Shown here piece by piece: positions 6,216 to 7,951 of a stretch of DNA of 7,951 bases. Below the pieces are notes generated by a model. The model saw nothing but the letters and a program-made list of their open reading frames with translations, did not search any database and had not been told where the DNA came from. Each line of letters starts with the position of its first letter. Positions within the stretch are counted from its first letter, which is position 1. Source of the DNA: an uncultured Opitutaceae bacterium (GTDB taxonomy: Bacteria; Verrucomicrobiota; Verrucomicrobiae; Opitutales; Opitutaceae). A program made the translations under genes and the position numbers. The stretch is from NCBI GenBank assembly GCA_946482625.1, contig CAMLSH010000166.1, forward strand, positions 1-7,951, read 5' to 3'.

Positions 6216-7951
6216 ATGGCAAAGTCTGCGAGTTCAAACTCTAACAACGTCCCGTCCTTCCAGGCACCGCGCTACCAACCGCATTGGGCGGTCTTCAGCC
6301 TGTGCCTGCTCTTCGGGCTCCTGCTCAGCGTGGCGCTCATCGACTTCACGCCCGCGCAAAGCGCCGTCGTCAGCACCCATCCGACCGACAAAAACCTCGT
6401 CGGCAGCTTCGGCGCAGAATTCTCCTGGTGGGCTTTCCACCTCGTCGGCATCAGCGCCTGGCTCGTGCCGGTTTTCTTGCTCTGGATGGCGTACGTCGCC
6501 GTTCGCAACGCCCGCCGCCTCGCGAGCACCCGCATCCTCGCGATGGTGCTCTGCATCGCCACCGCCTCCGGCCTCGCCGCGATGTTCGAGGGGTATGAGA
6601 AAACCGACTACTTCTCCGAAGGTCTCGGCGGACTCGTCGGCGGACTGATCTACCAGTCGCTCCTCAAAGACTCCCTCGGCGTTTTCGGCACCGGCCTGCT
6701 GCTGGTGATGGTCTACGCCATCGGGCTGATGTTCATCTTCACGAAAGACATCTCCGCCGAGTTCCACAAATTCGTCCACGGCTTCTCCGCCTGGCGCGAA
6801 ACGCGTGCGAAACAACGCGTCGAACGCGCCGAGCTCAAACGCATGGCCAAGGAAGCGTTGTCACGTCCACGGGCCGCGACCGTCGCCGTCGGCGCACCTC
6901 CCACCAAAAAGCTCGCCATCGCCTCGCGCACGAATCCGCCCATGGGCGGCACACGCGCGCCGTTCGCGACTGAGGAAAAACCGGAAGGCTTCGCCGACAC
7001 CCCGCGCAAAAAAGCCCCGGCATTCGACCCGCTTCCCGATCTCGCGACGCCCCCGACCAAGGCGCCCGCCTCGCCCTCCACCACGTCCAAGGCCGGCAAA
7101 GGCACCGTCAGCCCCTTCACCGATCAGGCCCCGCTTGCCACCGGCACCAAAGACCTCGCCGTCAACGCCGCCGGCCGCCTCGAACTCAATATCGTCAAAC
7201 CTGAAGAACCCAAGAAAGCCACCAAGGCCACCGTTCCCCAGAGTCTCGACGAGAACTACCAGTTCCCACCGCTCTCGCTCCTCCGCGAACCGATCAAGCC
7301 CAACATCGCCAACTCCGAGGACGAACACCGCCGCAACGCGGAAAATCTTCTCCGCATCCTCAGCGAATTCGGCGTCGAAGTGACCCTCGGCGAGATTCAC
7401 GTCGGTCCCGTCATCACCCGCTACGAAGTCGTTCCCGCCGCCGGTGTCCGTGTCGAGAAAATCGCCGGCCTCGATAAAAACATCGCCCTCGGCATGCGCG
7501 CCCAATCCGTGCGCATCCTCGCCCCGATCCCCGGCAAAGCCGCCGTCGGCGTCGAAGTCCCCAATCAACATCCCACGCCCGTCGGCATGCGCGAACTCCT
7601 CGAATCCGAGGACTGGGCCGACGCCCGCACCGAGCTCCCCATCGCCCTCGGCAAAGACGTATCCGGAAAGCCACTCGTCTCCGACCTCACGAAGATGCCC
7701 CACTTGCTCATCGCCGGCGCCACCGGCTCGGGCAAATCCGTCTGCATCAACTCCATCGTCGCCTCCATCCTCTACTCCAAGAGCCCCAAGGACGTTCGCC
7801 TGCTGATGGTCGACCCGAAGATCGTCGAGTTGAAGATCTTCAACACCCTTCCGCACATGCTCATCCCCGTGGTGACTGAGCCGAAGAAAGTCCCCGCCGC
7901 CCTCAAATGGCTCCTCGCCGAGATGGAGCAGCGCTACCAGATCTTCGCCAA
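6216..7951 (+). CDS. ftsK: DNA translocase FtsK/SpoIIIE, N-terminal 578 residues, 3' end cut by window edge
   Basis: FtsK is a septum-anchored hexameric ATPase that pumps DNA to clear the closing septum and resolve chromosome dimers. The start ATG at 6216 is the first in frame after a TGA at 6156; no Shine-Dalgarno sequence is visible. Hydrophobic segments at about 25-43, 72-95, 105-123 and 153-175, plus a glycine-rich one at about 136-150, form the membrane domain. A Lys/Ala/Pro-rich linker runs about 197-345. YQFPPLSLL (about 347-355) and the alpha domain from about 377 (NLLRILSEFGVEV, GPVITRYEV) lead into the RecA-like motor. Walker A is GATGSGKS at 501-508; Walker B is LLMVDPK with D533. 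The rest of the motor and the gamma domain that reads polar DNA signals lie beyond the window. The frame is open throughout. Confidence 0.95.
   Translation, partial: MAKSASSNSNNVPSFQAPRYQPHWAVFSLCLLFGLLLSVALIDFTPAQSAVVSTHPTDKNLVGSFGAEFSWWAFHLVGISAWLVPVFLLWMAYVAVRNARRLASTRILAMVLCIATASGLAAMFEGYEKTDYFSEGLGGLVGGLIYQSLLKDSLGVFGTGLLLVMVYAIGLMFIFTKDISAEFHKFVHGFSAWRETRAKQRVERAELKRMAKEALSRPRAATVAVGAPPTKKLAIASRTNPPMGGTRAPFATEEKPEGFADTPRKKAPAFDPLPDLATPPTKAPASPSTTSKAGKGTVSPFTDQAPLATGTKDLAVNAAGRLELNIVKPEEPKKATKATVPQSLDENYQFPPLSLLREPIKPNIANSEDEHRRNAENLLRILSEFGVEVTLGEIHVGPVITRYEVVPAAGVRVEKIAGLDKNIALGMRAQSVRILAPIPGKAAVGVEVPNQHPTPVGMRELLESEDWADARTELPIALGKDVSGKPLVSDLTKMPHLLIAGATGSGKSVCINSIVASILYSKSPKDVRLLMVDPKIVELKIFNTLPHMLIPVVTEPKKVPAALKWLLAEMEQRYQIFA

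Noticed and set aside
6861..7856. A 331-codon open frame on the minus strand opposite ftsK
   Set aside because: ftsK is clearly coding here with Walker A and B motifs; the antisense product is Gly/Asp-rich low complexity with no recognisable domain.
1..7951. tRNA, rRNA, prophage, toxin-antitoxin or defence genes
   Set aside because: I saw no cloverleaf with a CCA end, no rRNA-like sequence, and no integrase, transposase, nuclease or toxin motifs. Nearly all space is taken by identifiable core genes.

Overview
The window reads as about 8 kb of a GC-rich bacterial chromosome. Gene content (a GH28 pectinase-type enzyme, a Bacillus-type ManA, a small AsmA-like anchored protein, stand-alone RfaE2) and the general lack of Shine-Dalgarno sequences fit a Gram-negative bacterium of the Verrucomicrobiota, perhaps Opitutaceae-like. 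That assignment is inference, not proof: no rRNA or other decisive marker is present.

Layout. (1) 2-985, plus strand: the 3' part of a glycoside hydrolase family 28 gene, cut by the left edge. (2) 986-1161: a short convergent gap with a small hairpin. (3) 1162-6108, minus strand: a co-oriented series, in transcription order manA (mannose-6-phosphate isomerase), a small AsmA/DUF748-like membrane-anchored protein, grpE, dnaJ, rfaE2 (heptose-1-phosphate adenylyltransferase) and purN (GAR formyltransferase). Gaps are 55, 18, 81, 166 and 4 bases. The 166-base dnaJ-rfaE2 gap is almost filled by a 135-base element with 20-base terminal inverted repeats built on a CACAGAG/CTCTGTG motif. (4) 6109-6215: a divergent intergenic region with promoter-like boxes and CCGGA inverted repeats. 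(5) 6216-7951, plus strand: the 5' part of ftsK, cut by the right edge inside the motor domain.

How the genes work together. GrpE and DnaJ are partners of the DnaK chaperone, but dnaK is not here. ManA and RfaE2 both supply sugar precursors for cell-surface polysaccharide or LPS core, and the AsmA-like protein is probably envelope-located, so the minus-strand series mixes chaperone, envelope-sugar and purine functions. FtsK is a separate divergent unit for chromosome segregation at division.

The core genes look intact and ordinary. I found no clear new multi-gene system. The best lead is the non-coding repeat element at 2263-2397; next are the small AsmA-like gene and the near absence of Shine-Dalgarno sequences.
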